Shown: positions 39,114 through 51,581, numbered from the stretch's first letter. The stretch: 64,000 bases of DNA from Rhodanobacter lindaniclasticus (GCF_004799035.1 NZ_MWIO01000027.1:62001-126000); one strand, 5' to 3'. Translations and numbers: made by a program. Notes: a model not told the origin generated them from the letters alone.

Positions 39114-40112
39114 ATGACCCGTTTCCGCGCTTTCCGCATCCACAACGACGAGTCCGGCTACCGCGCCGGCATCGAAACCATGGACACTGGCGCGCTGTCG
39201 CCCGGCGAGGTGCTGGTCAAGGTCGCGTACTCCTCGGTCAACTACAAGGACGCGCTGGCCGGCACCGGCAAGGGCCGGATCCTGCGCACCTATCCCCTCA
39301 ACGGCGGTATCGACGTGGCCGGTCATGTGGTCGCCTCGACCGATCCCGCATTCAAGGAAGGCGATGCCGTGCTGTGCACCGGCAGCGGCCTGTCCGAAAC
39401 GCGCGACGGCGGCTATGCGCAATACGCACGGCTGGACGCGCGCTGGACCATCCCGCTGCCGGCCGGTCTCAGCCTGCGCGAAAGCATGATCATCGGCACC
39501 GCCGGTTTCACCGCGGCCCTCGCGCTGCTGCGCATGCAGGACAACCGGCAGACACCCGCGCTGGGCCCGATCGCGGTCAGCGGCGCCAGCGGTGGCGTCG
39601 GCCAGCTGGCGATCGACATCTTCAGTCGCGCCGGTTACGAAGTGCATGCGATCAGCGGCAAGGCGGACCACTTCGACTTCCTGCGCAGCCTCGGCGCCAC
39701 GGACTGCATCGACCGCCACCAGCTCGCCTTCAGCGGCAAGCCGATGGACTCCGCCCGCTTCGGCGGCGCGCTGGACAACGTCGGCGGCGGCATGCTCGCC
39801 GGCCTGCTGCCGCTCATCGTGCCCTACGGCAACGTGGCACTGTGCGGCAACGCCGGCGGCATCGTGTTCGACAGCACGGTGATGCCTTTCATCATCCGCG
39901 GCACGAGCCTGCTCGGCGTGGCTTCGGCCGGCACCGCGCGGGATATTCGCGACGAGATCTGGCGGCGCCTCGCCAGCGACTGGAAGCCGCGGCATCTGGA
40001 GCGCATCGCCACGCGCGACATCGCGCTGGAGGAGTTGCCTCAGGTGTTCGAGCGCATGCTTGCCGGCGAGTCCTTCGGGCGCACGCTGGTGCACGTCGAC
40101 CATCCGGTTTGA
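39114..40112 (+). CDS. YhdH/AcuI-type NADPH-dependent acrylyl-CoA reductase-like oxidoreductase
   Basis: 332 residues, strong AGGAGG before the ATG. Medium-chain reductase without zinc: VAYSSVNYKDALAGTGKG, GIDVAGHVVAS, NADP loop VSGASGGVGQLAIDI, and C-terminal FGRTLVHVD. The family (E. coli YhdH, Rhodobacter AcuI) reduces acrylyl-CoA to propionyl-CoA, detoxifying acrylate. Probably in one transcript with the LOG gene. The exact substrate is inferred. Confidence 0.88.
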   Translation: MTRFRAFRIHNDESGYRAGIETMDTGALSPGEVLVKVAYSSVNYKDALAGTGKGRILRTYPLNGGIDVAGHVVASTDPAFKEGDAVLCTGSGLSETRDGGYAQYARLDARWTIPLPAGLSLRESMIIGTAGFTAALALLRMQDNRQTPALGPIAVSGASGGVGQLAIDIFSRAGYEVHAISGKADHFDFLRSLGATDCIDRHQLAFSGKPMDSARFGGALDNVGGGMLAGLLPLIVPYGNVALCGNAGGIVFDSTVMPFIIRGTSLLGVASAGTARDIRDEIWRRLASDWKPRHLERIATRDIALEELPQVFERMLAGESFGRTLVHVDHPV

Positions 40113-40181
40113 CAGCGACGTGCTTGGAAGTACCATCATCACGCCTTAGACTCATCGAAACCCGCAGGGAACCCCCAACCC

Positions 40182-40547
40182 ATGGCACGCATCCTGATCG
40201 TCGACGACTCCCCCTCCCAGTTGCTGGGCATCAAGCGGATCGTCGAGAAACTCGGGCATGAGACGTTGTCGGCGGAAGATGGTGCCGCGGGCGTCGAGGT
40301 GGCCAAGGCCGAGTTGCCCGACCTGATCCTGATGGATGTGGTCATGCCCAACCTCAACGGTTTCCAGGCCACCCGCACGATCAGCAAGAACGCCGACACC
40401 GCGCACATCCCGATCATCCTGGTCACCACCAAGGACCAGGAAACCGACAAGGTCTGGGGCATGCGCCAGGGCGCCAAGGCCTACGTGACCAAACCGATCA
40501 AGGAAGAGGAACTGGTCAAGGCGCTGGACGAATTCCTGCCCCACTGA
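40182..40547 (+). CDS. pilH: Single-domain response regulator, PilH-like
   Basis: 121 residues, receiver domain only: acidic pair D8/D9, phosphorylation site D52 (LMDVVMPNLNGFQATR), T85 region VTTKDQETDKVWG, and K105 in TKPI. The string TTKDQETDKVWGMRQGA is nearly the same as in Pseudomonas PilH, which tunes type IV pilus twitching. There are no pil/chp genes beside it here, so the partner kinase is elsewhere. A bidirectional terminator follows. Confidence 0.85.
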   Translation: MARILIVDDSPSQLLGIKRIVEKLGHETLSAEDGAAGVEVAKAELPDLILMDVVMPNLNGFQATRTISKNADTAHIPIILVTTKDQETDKVWGMRQGAKAYVTKPIKEEELVKALDEFLPH

Positions 40548-40565
40548 CCTGCCCCCCATTCAAAC

Positions 40566-40596
40566 GAAAACGGCGCCTGCGGGCGCCGTTTTTCGT
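40566..40596. terminator. Bidirectional intrinsic terminator
   Basis: Stem AACGGCGCC/GGCGCCGTT with loop TGCG and T-runs on both strands (TTTTT on plus, TTTT on minus). Ends pilH from the left and the DUF6165 gene from the right. Confidence 0.9.
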
Positions 40597-40630
40597 GAAG
40601 CGTCCGCCCGGCCGGCACCCAACCGATCGG

Positions 40631-41029
40631 TCAGCCCGCGCGGTAATCCTGGTACGACTTTTCCTCGACCAGCTGCGAGCCGAGCTTGAGGTTGATCGCA
40701 CGCTTGAACGCGGCGCGCTCGTCGTTGCGGAAGTACACCGAGCGGGCCAGTTCGATGAAGTCCCGGTCGAACTCCTGCGCGCGCTCCTTGAGCCGGATGC
40801 GGTCCTCGATGTCCCACAACGCCTCGTTGACGGCCAGCAGGCTGGCGCGTTCTTCACCGATGTCGGTCCGCGACGCCGCGTCGTTGGCCCAGGTGGCATT
40901 GAGCAGGTCCAGTTCATTGCGCACGTTGGCCAGCTTGGCTTCGTCGGTCATCCGCCGCGACTTGATCTCGAGGATGGTGATCTTGTCGATCAGTTCGCCA
41001 TAGGAAACGGGGGTCTGGATCAGGCTCAT
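40631..41029 (-). CDS. DUF6165-family small protein
   Basis: 132 residues; AGGAG 7 bases before the ATG at 41029. All-helical, charged, opening MSLIQTPVSYGELIDKITILEIK. Homologues are found near carbohydrate or lipopolysaccharide genes in Proteobacteria; function unknown. Lies 22 bases after the ammonia-lyase stop, so may be its operon partner. Confidence 0.7.
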   Translation of the reverse strand: MSLIQTPVSYGELIDKITILEIKSRRMTDEAKLANVRNELDLLNATWANDAASRTDIGEERASLLAVNEALWDIEDRIRLKERAQEFDRDFIELARSVYFRNDERAAFKRAINLKLGSQLVEEKSYQDYRAG

Positions 41030-41051
41030 GTTCGGCTCCTTGGAAGTTGCT

Positions 41052-42950
41052 TCAAACCGCGGCGCGGAAGCCGCCCTGTTGGACCAACGCGCAGACAGCG
41101 GCCACGTCGCCGTCCAGCGCGCGGTCACGGTGCAGGAAGGCGATGTGCTGGCGCAGGATCGCGTGCGCCTGGCGCACCCGGCTACCGGCATGGAAGTCGT
41201 CGGCGGTGCACAGCGCGTCGGCGAGCTGCCGCACCTCGGCCACGAACTGCTCACGGTGCGGCTGGCCTTCCCGCGGCGCATTGGCCACCTTGGCCGCCAG
41301 CGCCTGCCATCCGCCGCGTCGTGCCAACCGGCGTGCGGCGTTGAGCATCTCCTGGCGATAGTCGAGCGCCTGCGCCGCCGTGTACAACTCCAGCGCCAGC
41401 GCGTGGCCCAGGTCCTCCACCATGTCCAGCACGTGGCGGGCTTCGTTCGCGCCCATCGAGACATGATCCTCGGCGTTCGCGCTGGTCGGCACCGAATACA
41501 CGCTGGCCGGATGCGCGCGCGTGGCGAGGTCGTTGACCAGTGCCGCGGCGGTGTACTGCACGATCATGAAACCGGAGTCGGTGCCGTCCTCGTTGCCGGT
41601 GAGGAAGGCCGGCAGGCCGTCGTTGTTGGCCGGGTCGACCAGCTTGTTGAGGCGACGCTCGGAAATCGACGCCAGCACCGGGATCGCCGCCTTCACGTAG
41701 CTCATCGCCAGCGCCAGCGGCATGCCGTGGAAGTGGCCGGCCGAGACCACCTGCTCCTCGATGAACTGCGCGTCCGCGTGGTCCGGGAAGATCAGCGGGT
41801 TGTCGGTGACCGAATTGAGCTCGATGTCGAACACGCGGCAGGCCTGCGCCCAGGCATCGCGCACCGCGCCGTGTACCTGCGGCATGCAGCGCAGGCTGTA
41901 GGCATCCTGCGGCTGGTGCTTCTTGCCACCCTTGAACGGCAGGAAGCGCTGGTAGAACGCCTCGCGGCCGTGGCGCTGGCTGGCCGGCACCCAGTCCCAG
42001 CCGATGTCGAAACTCAGCGCCTGGTCGTCCGGCTCGCTCCACGCATCGGCGCTCCACGGCTTGAAGCGCGGCACCAGGTGATACGGGATGTCGAGCAAGG
42101 TGGAACCGTCCAGCAGTTCGCGCACGTGCGCCGCGGTATCGACCTGCCCCGGGTGCGGCCGCAGCGCATGCACCTCCGGTCGCAAGGCGCCGCTGCGCCC
42201 GGCGAAGGCATCCAGCGTCATCGCCGCGGCAAGGTCGGCGACGTCCAGCAGATCGCCCAGCACGTCCAGCGCCAGTGCGCCGGTGGCAAGCATCTGCGCG
42301 GTGCCGTTGTTAAGCGCCAGACCCTCCTTGAACGACAGCCGGATCGGCTTGAGGCCGGCGCGCTCCAGCGCCTGCGCGCCAGGCATGCGCTCGCCCTCGT
42401 GGAACGCTTCTCCGCCGCCGAGCAACACGATCGCCAGATGCGACAGCGGCGCCAGGTCGCCGCTGGCGCCGACCGAGCCCTTCTCCGGCACCACCGGCAC
42501 CACGCCGGCATTGAGCATCGCGGCGAGCGCTTCCAGCGTGCTCACGCGGATGCCCGAATGACCGCGCATCAAGGTGTTGATGCGGATCACCAGCATCGCG
42601 CGCACCACCTCCGCTGCAAACGGCTTGCCGACGCAGACGGCGTGCGTGATGATCAGGTTGTGCTGCAACTCCTCCATCAGCGTGCCTTCGGCGGGCTGAT
42701 GCCCCGGCAGTTCGTCGCGCACACGGTGCGCGCCCAGCAGCTTGTCGGCGTTGCTGCCGAAGCCGGTCGTCACGCCGTAGGTCGGCTCGCCGCAGTTGAC
42801 CTTGTCGGCCAGGAAATCGGCGGCGCGCTGCACGTGCTTGAGCTGTGCCTGATCCAGCGCTACCGATGCGCCCTGCCGCGCCACCGCCACCAGTTGCGCG
42901 CGCGTCAGGCTGCTGCCGTCGAGAAGAATCGTTTCACTCACCGCAGTCAT
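41052..42950 (-). CDS. hutH: Histidine ammonia-lyase-family protein, enlarged
   Basis: 632 residues, versus about 510 for usual HutH. The MIO cofactor triad Ala-Ser-Gly is present at 162-164 (GSVGASGDLAPLSH), with the catalytic tyrosine loop GEPTYGVTTGFG near 55-65. At the selectivity site it has T102-H103 (NLIITHAV) where HutH has Ser-His, PAL Phe-Leu and TAL His-Leu, so a histidine-type substrate is favoured. Between LLDGSTLLDIPYH and YSLRCMPQVHG there are about 60-70 extra residues absent from HutH. No hutU, hutI or hutG is nearby. It lies 64 bases after hisS. The exact substrate is uncertain. Confidence 0.78.
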   Translation of the reverse strand: MTAVSETILLDGSSLTRAQLVAVARQGASVALDQAQLKHVQRAADFLADKVNCGEPTYGVTTGFGSNADKLLGAHRVRDELPGHQPAEGTLMEELQHNLIITHAVCVGKPFAAEVVRAMLVIRINTLMRGHSGIRVSTLEALAAMLNAGVVPVVPEKGSVGASGDLAPLSHLAIVLLGGGEAFHEGERMPGAQALERAGLKPIRLSFKEGLALNNGTAQMLATGALALDVLGDLLDVADLAAAMTLDAFAGRSGALRPEVHALRPHPGQVDTAAHVRELLDGSTLLDIPYHLVPRFKPWSADAWSEPDDQALSFDIGWDWVPASQRHGREAFYQRFLPFKGGKKHQPQDAYSLRCMPQVHGAVRDAWAQACRVFDIELNSVTDNPLIFPDHADAQFIEEQVVSAGHFHGMPLALAMSYVKAAIPVLASISERRLNKLVDPANNDGLPAFLTGNEDGTDSGFMIVQYTAAALVNDLATRAHPASVYSVPTSANAEDHVSMGANEARHVLDMVEDLGHALALELYTAAQALDYRQEMLNAARRLARRGGWQALAAKVANAPREGQPHREQFVAEVRQLADALCTADDFHAGSRVRQAHAILRQHIAFLHRDRALDGDVAAVCALVQQGGFRAAV

Positions 42951-42963
42951 GCTCCACGTTGTT

Positions 42964-42995
42964 GCCGTCATTCCCGCCAACACGGGAATGACGGC
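42964..42995. repeat. ATTCCC-N8-GGGAAT palindrome between hisS and the ammonia-lyase gene
   Basis: Thirteen-pair hairpin (one wobble) centred on loop CCAACA; arms GTCATTCCCG and CGGGAATGAC. The inner pattern fits ATTCCC-N8-GGGAAT, the same as the dRS3 repeats of Neisseria and common in Xanthomonadales. Likely a mobile or recombination repeat, placed inside a probable operon. Confidence 0.75.
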
Positions 42996-43014
42996 GTCAA
43001 AGGCAATAGCGCCC

Positions 43015-44394
43015 TCACCCCATTGCCGCAGCCTGCTCCAGCTCTACGCGCAGCGTCTTGACCAGCTCGCCACGCGCGACCTCGAACTGGTCTTCGCGGC
43101 GCAAGTCCTTCACCGTCACCACACCGCGGGCGAGTTCGTCCTCGCCCAGCACCACCACGAAGCGGATGCCGGCGCGGTCGGCGTACTTGAACTGCTTGCC
43201 GAGCTTGCCGCCTTCCAGCACCACCTCGGTGGCGATGCCGGCGCCGCGCAGTTCGCCGGCCAGGGCGAGATAGGCGGGCAGTTGCGCCTCGTCCATCTGG
43301 GTCACCAGCACGTCGACGGTGCTCCTGGCCGTGTCGATCAGGCCGGCGTCGCGCAGCTGCCAGTACAGACGGGTCAGGCCGATCGAGATACCGACGCCGG
43401 GCAGGTGCGACTTGGTGTACTGACCGGCCAGATTCTCGTAACGACCGCCGGAGCAGATCGAGCCGATCTGCGGATGGTCGTTCAACGTGGTCTCGTAGAC
43501 GGTACCGGTGTAATAGTCGAGGCCGCGGGCGATCGACAGGTTGAGTGCGTAGTGGGTTTCCGGCACGCCAAACGCGTGGATGAGGCCCAGCACTTCCTTC
43601 AGCTCGTTGCGGCCCTGCTCCATCGCCTCCGGGCCCGCGCCCAGTGCATCGAGCTTGTCCAGTGCATCCTGCAGCGAGGTGGAGCGCACCTGCACGAACG
43701 CGAGGATCTTCTGCGCCACCTCGATGCTCAGGCCGAACGCCTCGCCGGTCAGCGTGTCGCGCACATAGTCGGCGCCACGCTTGTCCAGCTTGTCCACCTC
43801 GCGCAGCACCAGCATCTGCTGTTCGCCGTCGAGGATGCCGAGGCTCTCGAAGTAGCCGCGCATCAGCTTGCGGTTGTTGAGCTGGATGGTGAATGGGCCG
43901 ATCGCCAGTTCGCGGAACACGCTGTAGATCACCGCCGGGATCTCGGCGTCGTAGCGCACCGAAAGCGCGTCCTTGCCGATCACGTCGATGTCGCACTGGT
44001 AGAACTCGCGGAAGCGCCCGCGCTGGGCGCGTTCGCCGCGGTACACCTTCTGCATCTGGTAGCGGCGGAACGGGAAGCTGAGATCGCGCTCGTGCTCGGC
44101 CACGTAGCGTGCCAGCGGCACGGTGAGGTCGAAGCGCAGCGCCAGTTCGGGGGTGCCTTCGTCGGCCTTGCCCAGCGCGCCGGTGGACTGCACGAAATAC
44201 ACCTGCCGCTCGGTCTCGCCGCCGCTCTTGGTCAGCAGCACGTCGGAGTACTCGATCACCGGCGTCTCGATGGCAAGGAAGCCGAAACGTTCGTAGTTGC
44301 GACGGATCACGTCGAGCATGCGCTGGAACGCGATCTGGTCGAGCGGCAACAGCTCGAGCACGCCGGGCATGGTGCGGGCCGGGGTAAGCGCCAT
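43015..44394 (-). CDS. hisS: Histidyl-tRNA synthetase
   Basis: 459 residues. Class II synthetase: motif 1 near [21 protein letters not shown], motif 2 [19 protein letters not shown], HisA motif [13 protein letters not shown], motif 3 [11 protein letters not shown], then the C-terminal anticodon-binding domain (from about 355). Charges tRNA-His with histidine. GAGGATTCC before the ATG at 44394. The usual E. coli neighbours (ispG, yfgM) are absent; instead the ammonia-lyase gene follows. Confidence 0.97.
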   Translation of the reverse strand: MALTPARTMPGVLELLPLDQIAFQRMLDVIRRNYERFGFLAIETPVIEYSDVLLTKSGGETERQVYFVQSTGALGKADEGTPELALRFDLTVPLARYVAEHERDLSFPFRRYQMQKVYRGERAQRGRFREFYQCDIDVIGKDALSVRYDAEIPAVIYSVFRELAIGPFTIQLNNRKLMRGYFESLGILDGEQQMLVLREVDKLDKRGADYVRDTLTGEAFGLSIEVAQKILAFVQVRSTSLQDALDKLDALGAGPEAMEQGRNELKEVLGLIHAFGVPETHYALNLSIARGLDYYTGTVYETTLNDHPQIGSICSGGRYENLAGQYTKSHLPGVGISIGLTRLYWQLRDAGLIDTARSTVDVLVTQMDEAQLPAYLALAGELRGAGIATEVVLEGGKLGKQFKYADRAGIRFVVVLGEDELARGVVTVKDLRREDQFEVARGELVKTLRVELEQAAAMG

Positions 44395-44571
44395 GGAATC
44401 CTCTGCTGACTTTGGGACGGGCCGCCGCCGAACCACCGCGCGACGGCAGCCCTCAAGATTAGCAGAACGGCACGACTTCCCCCTCGACCGCGGTGGGGCG
44501 GCCACGCTGCGCCGCCTGATCCAAACCCTTGGCGAACTGCCCTGCACGCTGCTAACATTCGCCGCTCGCGT

Positions 44572-44647
44572 GGGGCGGTAGCTCAGCTGGGAGAGCGCTA
44601 CGTTCGCATCGTAGAGGTCGTGGGTTCGATCCCCATCCGCTCCACCA
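44572..44647 (+). tRNA. tRNA-Ala (anticodon CGC)
   Basis: Cloverleaf: acceptor GGGGCGG/CCGCTCC with the G3-T70 wobble pair that marks alanine tRNAs, D-arm GCTC/GAGC, anticodon stem CTACG/CGTAG around TTCGCAT (anticodon CGC), T-arm GTGGG-TTCGATC-CCCAT, encoded CCA. 76 bases. Confidence 0.97.
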
Positions 44648-44658
44648 CGTCATGCAAG

Positions 44659-44697
44659 AGGCCGGACCGTCCGCAGCAGCGGGTGCCGGCCTTTTTC
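44659..44697 (+). terminator. Intrinsic terminator after tRNA-Ala
   Basis: Outer stem AGGCCGG/CCGGCCT with further inner pairing (ACC/GGT) and a following TTTTT. Confidence 0.75.
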
Positions 44698-44764
44698 TTG
44701 TCCGGCCCGCACAGGCGTACCATCGGCCCGACCAGCTCCGTATCGGGGCGGTGCGTGCAAGAGC

Positions 44765-45295
44765 ATGACGGGGACCGGTTCATCCTTTGCCGAAGGTTCG
44801 ACGGACGCCTTGTTCGCCGCGGTCTACGCGCGTCTCAAGGCGATGGCTGCCCGGCAATTGAATCGCCGTCATGGCGCCACTCTGGACACCACCGAACTGG
44901 TGCATGAGCTGTACCTGCGCATCGGCGAGAACGAAGCGCTGCACTTCGAACACCCGGCGCAGTTCTTCAGTTATGCCGCGCGTGCCATGCGCCACCTGTT
45001 GGCCAACCGTGCCCGTGACCGCTTGCGCCTGCGCGCCGGTGGTCAGTGGATGAAGGTCACGCTGGACGAGGACGATGTCCGGCTCGCGCTGGACACGGCC
45101 GCCCAGGCGCTGGCCCTGGACGCCGCGCTGAACGCGCTGGAGCAGGCCGATGCGCGCGCCGCCCGCGTGGTGGAACTGCACTATTTCGCCGGACTCGGCC
45201 TGCAGCAGATCGCCGACACCCTCGGCCTGGCGCGACGCACGATCGACCGAGACTGGCGCTTCGCCCGCGCCTTCCTCAAGGCGCACATGGATTGA
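44765..45295 (+). CDS. ECF sigma factor, TIGR02999 type
   Basis: 176 residues. Sigma region 2 (LFAAVYARLKAMAARQLNRR, ATLDTTELVHELYLRI, HPAQFFSYAARAMRHLLANRARDR) and region 4 (ARVVELHYFAGLGLQQIADTLGLARRTIDRDWRFARAFL) are clear. The TIGR02999 group is usually next to a Ser/Thr protein kinase and has no anti-sigma gene; here a kinase follows after 70 bases. Control by phosphorylation is the likely mode, by analogy. Target genes unknown. Confidence 0.9.
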   Translation: MTGTGSSFAEGSTDALFAAVYARLKAMAARQLNRRHGATLDTTELVHELYLRIGENEALHFEHPAQFFSYAARAMRHLLANRARDRLRLRAGGQWMKVTLDEDDVRLALDTAAQALALDAALNALEQADARAARVVELHYFAGLGLQQIADTLGLARRTIDRDWRFARAFLKAHMD

Positions 45296-45365
45296 GCCGG
45301 TCGCGTCGCAATCGGGCGGGCAGCGGGGTTAATCACAGGCAGGTCACCCGGCAGGGGCGCTTTAC

Positions 45366-48161
<2,796 letters not shown>

Positions 48162-48316
48162 CGGGAAACCCGTCGTCCCCTCGGCAACCTGCGGTCCACT
48201 TGGTTTGCGCGCCTGGCCTGGCGCATGTCGCAATTCCCGCCGCCTCGGTGTTCTGCGCAGTGTCCACTCGCGCAAGGGGCGCGCGTGCGCACGACCAACC
48301 AGGGAGGTTGACCCTC

Positions 48317-49753
48317 ATGTTTCACCATCACGCGATTCACGCGGGCGCGCGGCTGGCTGCCGTGGCCGCACTCCTGCTGCTGGCGTTTGCCGGCCCGGCC
48401 TCGGCCCATGGCGACCGCCCGCCGCCGGCTGCAGCAGACAGCGCCGTCACTGCCAATCCGTCCGGCTGGCTGCAGACCAGCACGCCCAGCGGCCGCATCG
48501 ACACCGGCAATCCGTTCTTCGCCAGCCTCGGCAGCAACGGACGCTCGTGCGACTCCTGCCACCGCCAGGCCGAGGGCTGGACCATCTCCGCCGCCGAGGT
48601 ACGCGAGCGCTTCCGGCAGAGCAACGGCACCGACCCGATCTTCGCCCTGGTCGACGGCGCGGTCTCCCCGCTGGCGGATGTTTCCAGCGTCTACGCGCGG
48701 CGCATCGCCTACGCCATGCTGCTCAAGCGCGGCGTGTTGCGCATCGGCATGCCGATGCCGGCGCACGCCGAGTTCAAACTCACTGCCGTGGACGATCCCT
48801 ATGGCTACGCCAGCGCGCGCGAGTTGTCGCTGTTCCGTCGCCCGCTGCCGGCCACCAATCTGATCTGGGACACCGCAGTGATGTGGGACGGACGCGAGAC
48901 CTTCGCGCCGTTCAAGCCACCGATGGATGCCGGCATCGACATCGGCGACATCGACGCCAGTCTGGCCTCGCAAGCGCGCGATGCGATCCTCGGTCACGAG
49001 CAGGCGGGCAAGGTGCCGGATGCCTCCGTCATCGACCGGATCGTCGAGTTCGAATCGCACCTGTTCACCGCGCAAATGGTCGACCGGCAGGCCGGACAGC
49101 TCAACGAGGATGGCGGCATGGGCGGAGCCAGCATTCTTGCCCAGCAGCGCTTCTGGGTCGGCATCAACGACACGCTCGACAACGATCCCACCGGCGAGCC
49201 GTTCGACCCGCGCGCCATGCGGTTGTTCGACAGCTGGAACGATCCGCGCGCGTCACTGAGCCGCGACCCGCGTGATCGCGCACGCGCCGCAATCGCCCGC
49301 GGCGAGCAGTTGTTCAACCACATGCCGATCGACATCAGCGGCGTGGCCGGTCTCAACGACGTCACCGGCGTGCCGGTCATCCACGGCAGCTGCAGCAGTT
49401 GCCACAACGCACCGAACATCGGCAACCACTCGGTGGCGTTGCCGGTCAACATCGGCATTGCCGACGCCAGCCGGCGCACGCCGGATCTGCCGCTGTACAC
49501 GCTGACCCGCTACAGCACCGGCGAGGTGGTGCGCACCACCGACCCCGGCCTGGCGATGCTCACCGGCAAGTGGGCCGACATCGGCAAGTTCAAGGGACCG
49601 ATCCTGCGCGGCCTGGCCGCCCGCGCGCCGTACTTCCACAACGGCGCGGCAGCGACCTTGATGGACGTGGTCGACTTCTACGACAGCCGCTTCGACATCG
49701 GCATGAGCGCCCGGCAGAAAAGCGATCTGGTGGCGTTCCTGTCGGCGTTGTGA
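48317..49753 (+). CDS. Periplasmic diheme cytochrome c / MauG-CcP-like protein
   Basis: 478 residues, signal peptide 1-30 ending ASA|HG. Two heme sites, CDSCH (about 78) and CSSCH (about 362), and the late RAPYFHNGAAATLMDVVDFYD of the CcP/MauG group. These are peroxidases or diheme oxidases; the family peroxidatic tryptophan or histidine arrangement cannot be assigned safely. Both CxxCH sites are intact. It follows the kinase gene after 156 bases in the same direction, perhaps with its own promoter. Substrate unknown. Confidence 0.83.
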   Translation: MFHHHAIHAGARLAAVAALLLLAFAGPASAHGDRPPPAAADSAVTANPSGWLQTSTPSGRIDTGNPFFASLGSNGRSCDSCHRQAEGWTISAAEVRERFRQSNGTDPIFALVDGAVSPLADVSSVYARRIAYAMLLKRGVLRIGMPMPAHAEFKLTAVDDPYGYASARELSLFRRPLPATNLIWDTAVMWDGRETFAPFKPPMDAGIDIGDIDASLASQARDAILGHEQAGKVPDASVIDRIVEFESHLFTAQMVDRQAGQLNEDGGMGGASILAQQRFWVGINDTLDNDPTGEPFDPRAMRLFDSWNDPRASLSRDPRDRARAAIARGEQLFNHMPIDISGVAGLNDVTGVPVIHGSCSSCHNAPNIGNHSVALPVNIGIADASRRTPDLPLYTLTRYSTGEVVRTTDPGLAMLTGKWADIGKFKGPILRGLAARAPYFHNGAAATLMDVVDFYDSRFDIGMSARQKSDLVAFLSAL

Positions 49754-49768
49754 AAGCCGTCCGGCAAC

Positions 49769-50737
49769 TCAGCGGCTCGACCTCCCGGGCGGCGTCGCGC
49801 CGAGCCGCCGTGCGACGGCAGGGCCGAGGCTGCTCATGAAGCGCTCGACGGCATCGGTGTAATCCGAAGGCGAGCCGAGTTCGGCGTTGATCTGGCCATG
49901 CGTGAGGTCCTCCTCCAGCACGCGGGCCTCTCCACCGAACGCCTTCGCCTTGCGCGCGAAATCATGCGCGCGCGGACAGGATTTCCGCCGCTGGCTGGAA
50001 CACACCGCCAGGAACGGCGCCATGCGGCCACGCATCTGCTGATACGGCGATGCCGCCAGCCAGTCGGCGGGCTGCGAACCGAAGGCATCGTCGTACAGGC
50101 GCGGATGCCGGCCCTGCATGATCTGCACGACATCCAGCGCGGCACTGTCCAGCGAGACCGTGCCCAGCCATGGTTGTGCGCCCTGCTCGCGTGCCAGCGC
50201 CGGCTCGGCACTCAGCAGGGCCACCAGATGCGCACCGGCCGAATGACCCATCAGGATGAACGCGCGAGGGTCGGCACCCCAGCTCGGCGCCTTGCGCTGC
50301 GCCAGTGCCAGCGCGCGCGCCACATCCTGCGCCTGCTGCAGCGGCGGCGCATCCGGCAGCAACCGGTAGTTCGTCGAAATGACCACGAAGCCGCGTGGCA
50401 ACCAGCGGTCGATCTTGTTCTGGACCACGCCACGCGCCGCCTTGTCGCCACGCCGCCAACCGCCGCCGTGCACCATGAAGATCACCGGTGCGGCGCTGGC
50501 GTGCGCCGGCAGATACACGTCAAGGCGCTGGAGCGGGTCGCTGCCGTAAGCCACGCCCTGTACCAGCCGCGCGCCGGGCGGCAAGTTCACCGGGCCGCGC
50601 GACTCGTGCTGCGCCGCTGCGCCATGCCGCTGCAACAGCCGCTCGCGCAATGCACCGGACTGTGCCGACACCGCCAATGGCAGCAGCAGGCCGATCCATG
50701 CGAGCGACTGGAACGCCAGACGAAGCTTGCGAATCAT
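49769..50737 (-). CDS. Secreted alpha/beta hydrolase (esterase/BD-FAE type)
   Basis: 322 residues, signal peptide about 1-25 (ending VSAQSG). Oxyanion HGGGWRRGDK, nucleophile elbow GHSAGAHLVAL, catalytic His late in LTHGQIN. Belongs to the hormone-sensitive-lipase-like/BD-FAE carboxylesterases. RBS GGAG before the ATG at 50737. Convergent with the cytochrome gene, only 15 bases apart. Confidence 0.83.
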   Translation of the reverse strand: MIRKLRLAFQSLAWIGLLLPLAVSAQSGALRERLLQRHGAAAQHESRGPVNLPPGARLVQGVAYGSDPLQRLDVYLPAHASAAPVIFMVHGGGWRRGDKAARGVVQNKIDRWLPRGFVVISTNYRLLPDAPPLQQAQDVARALALAQRKAPSWGADPRAFILMGHSAGAHLVALLSAEPALAREQGAQPWLGTVSLDSAALDVVQIMQGRHPRLYDDAFGSQPADWLAASPYQQMRGRMAPFLAVCSSQRRKSCPRAHDFARKAKAFGGEARVLEEDLTHGQINAELGSPSDYTDAVERFMSSLGPAVARRLGATPPGRSSR

Positions 50738-50913
50738 CCTCCACTCCTGAAGGCACGAAGCCAGAACTCCGGCGCGCCACGCCGACGCACGTTGCCCGCC
50801 TTCAACGGATCGCGAGTACCGGCGTTGACTCGCCGCGTGCGTCAGCGCCCTTCCATCCGCGAGCGCCTCGCGCCGCGCCGCTCCCGCCAAGCGTGCATGG
50901 GCCGGTGCACGGA

Positions 50914-50951
50914 CAACAAAAACCCATCAGGCGAATCACTCGCCTGATGGG
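50914..50951 (-). terminator. Intrinsic terminator of ssrA
   Basis: Perfect 12-bp stem CCCATCAGGCGA/TCGCCTGATGGG with loop ATCAC, followed on the minus strand by TTTTTGTTG, 8 bases after the mature tmRNA end. Confidence 0.92.
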
Positions 50952-50958
50952 CTTGCAT

Positions 50959-51313
<355 letters not shown>

Positions 51314-51336
51314 GGGGAAAATGGTGACTCGCCCGA

Positions 51337-51366
51337 AGTATATGGGGCCGTCACCAGCAACCGCAA
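51337..51366 (-). promoter_or_regulatory. sigma-70 promoter of ssrA
   Basis: On the minus strand: -35 TTGCGG (51366-51361), 18-base spacer, -10 TATACT (51342-51337). Implies a primary transcript about 15-20 bases longer than mature tmRNA at its 5' end, to be trimmed by RNase P. Confidence 0.7.
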
Positions 51367-51504
51367 TCGCGGCTGGCACCATTCGGGCCATCCGTTCATG
51401 TCGGGCCGCGCGGCCTCGACGGGAACGAATCGGCAAGCGCCATGTGAGGGGGCGATTTCGAAGCGCCAGCCTCGCTCCGGTGGCGGGCGCGATTCGGCGG
51501 AGTG

Positions 51505-51534
51505 TTGTTCAGGTGCGCAGGCAACGTCTATACT
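51505..51534 (+). promoter_or_regulatory. sigma-70 promoter of the cytochrome c pair
   Basis: -35 TTGTTC (51505-51510), 18-base spacer, -10 TATACT (51529-51534), about 48 bases before the first cytochrome start. The rest of the 260-base gap to ssrA shows nothing else. Confidence 0.65.
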
Positions 51535-51581
51535 TGCGCGGTTGCATCACCCAAGTCGCCGTACCAGTGGGAATGAACTCG

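Noticed and set aside
41052-42950. Phenylalanine or tyrosine ammonia-lyase
   Set aside because: The selectivity position reads Thr-His, like HutH Ser-His, not Phe-Leu or His-Leu; kept as histidase-type with uncertain substrate.
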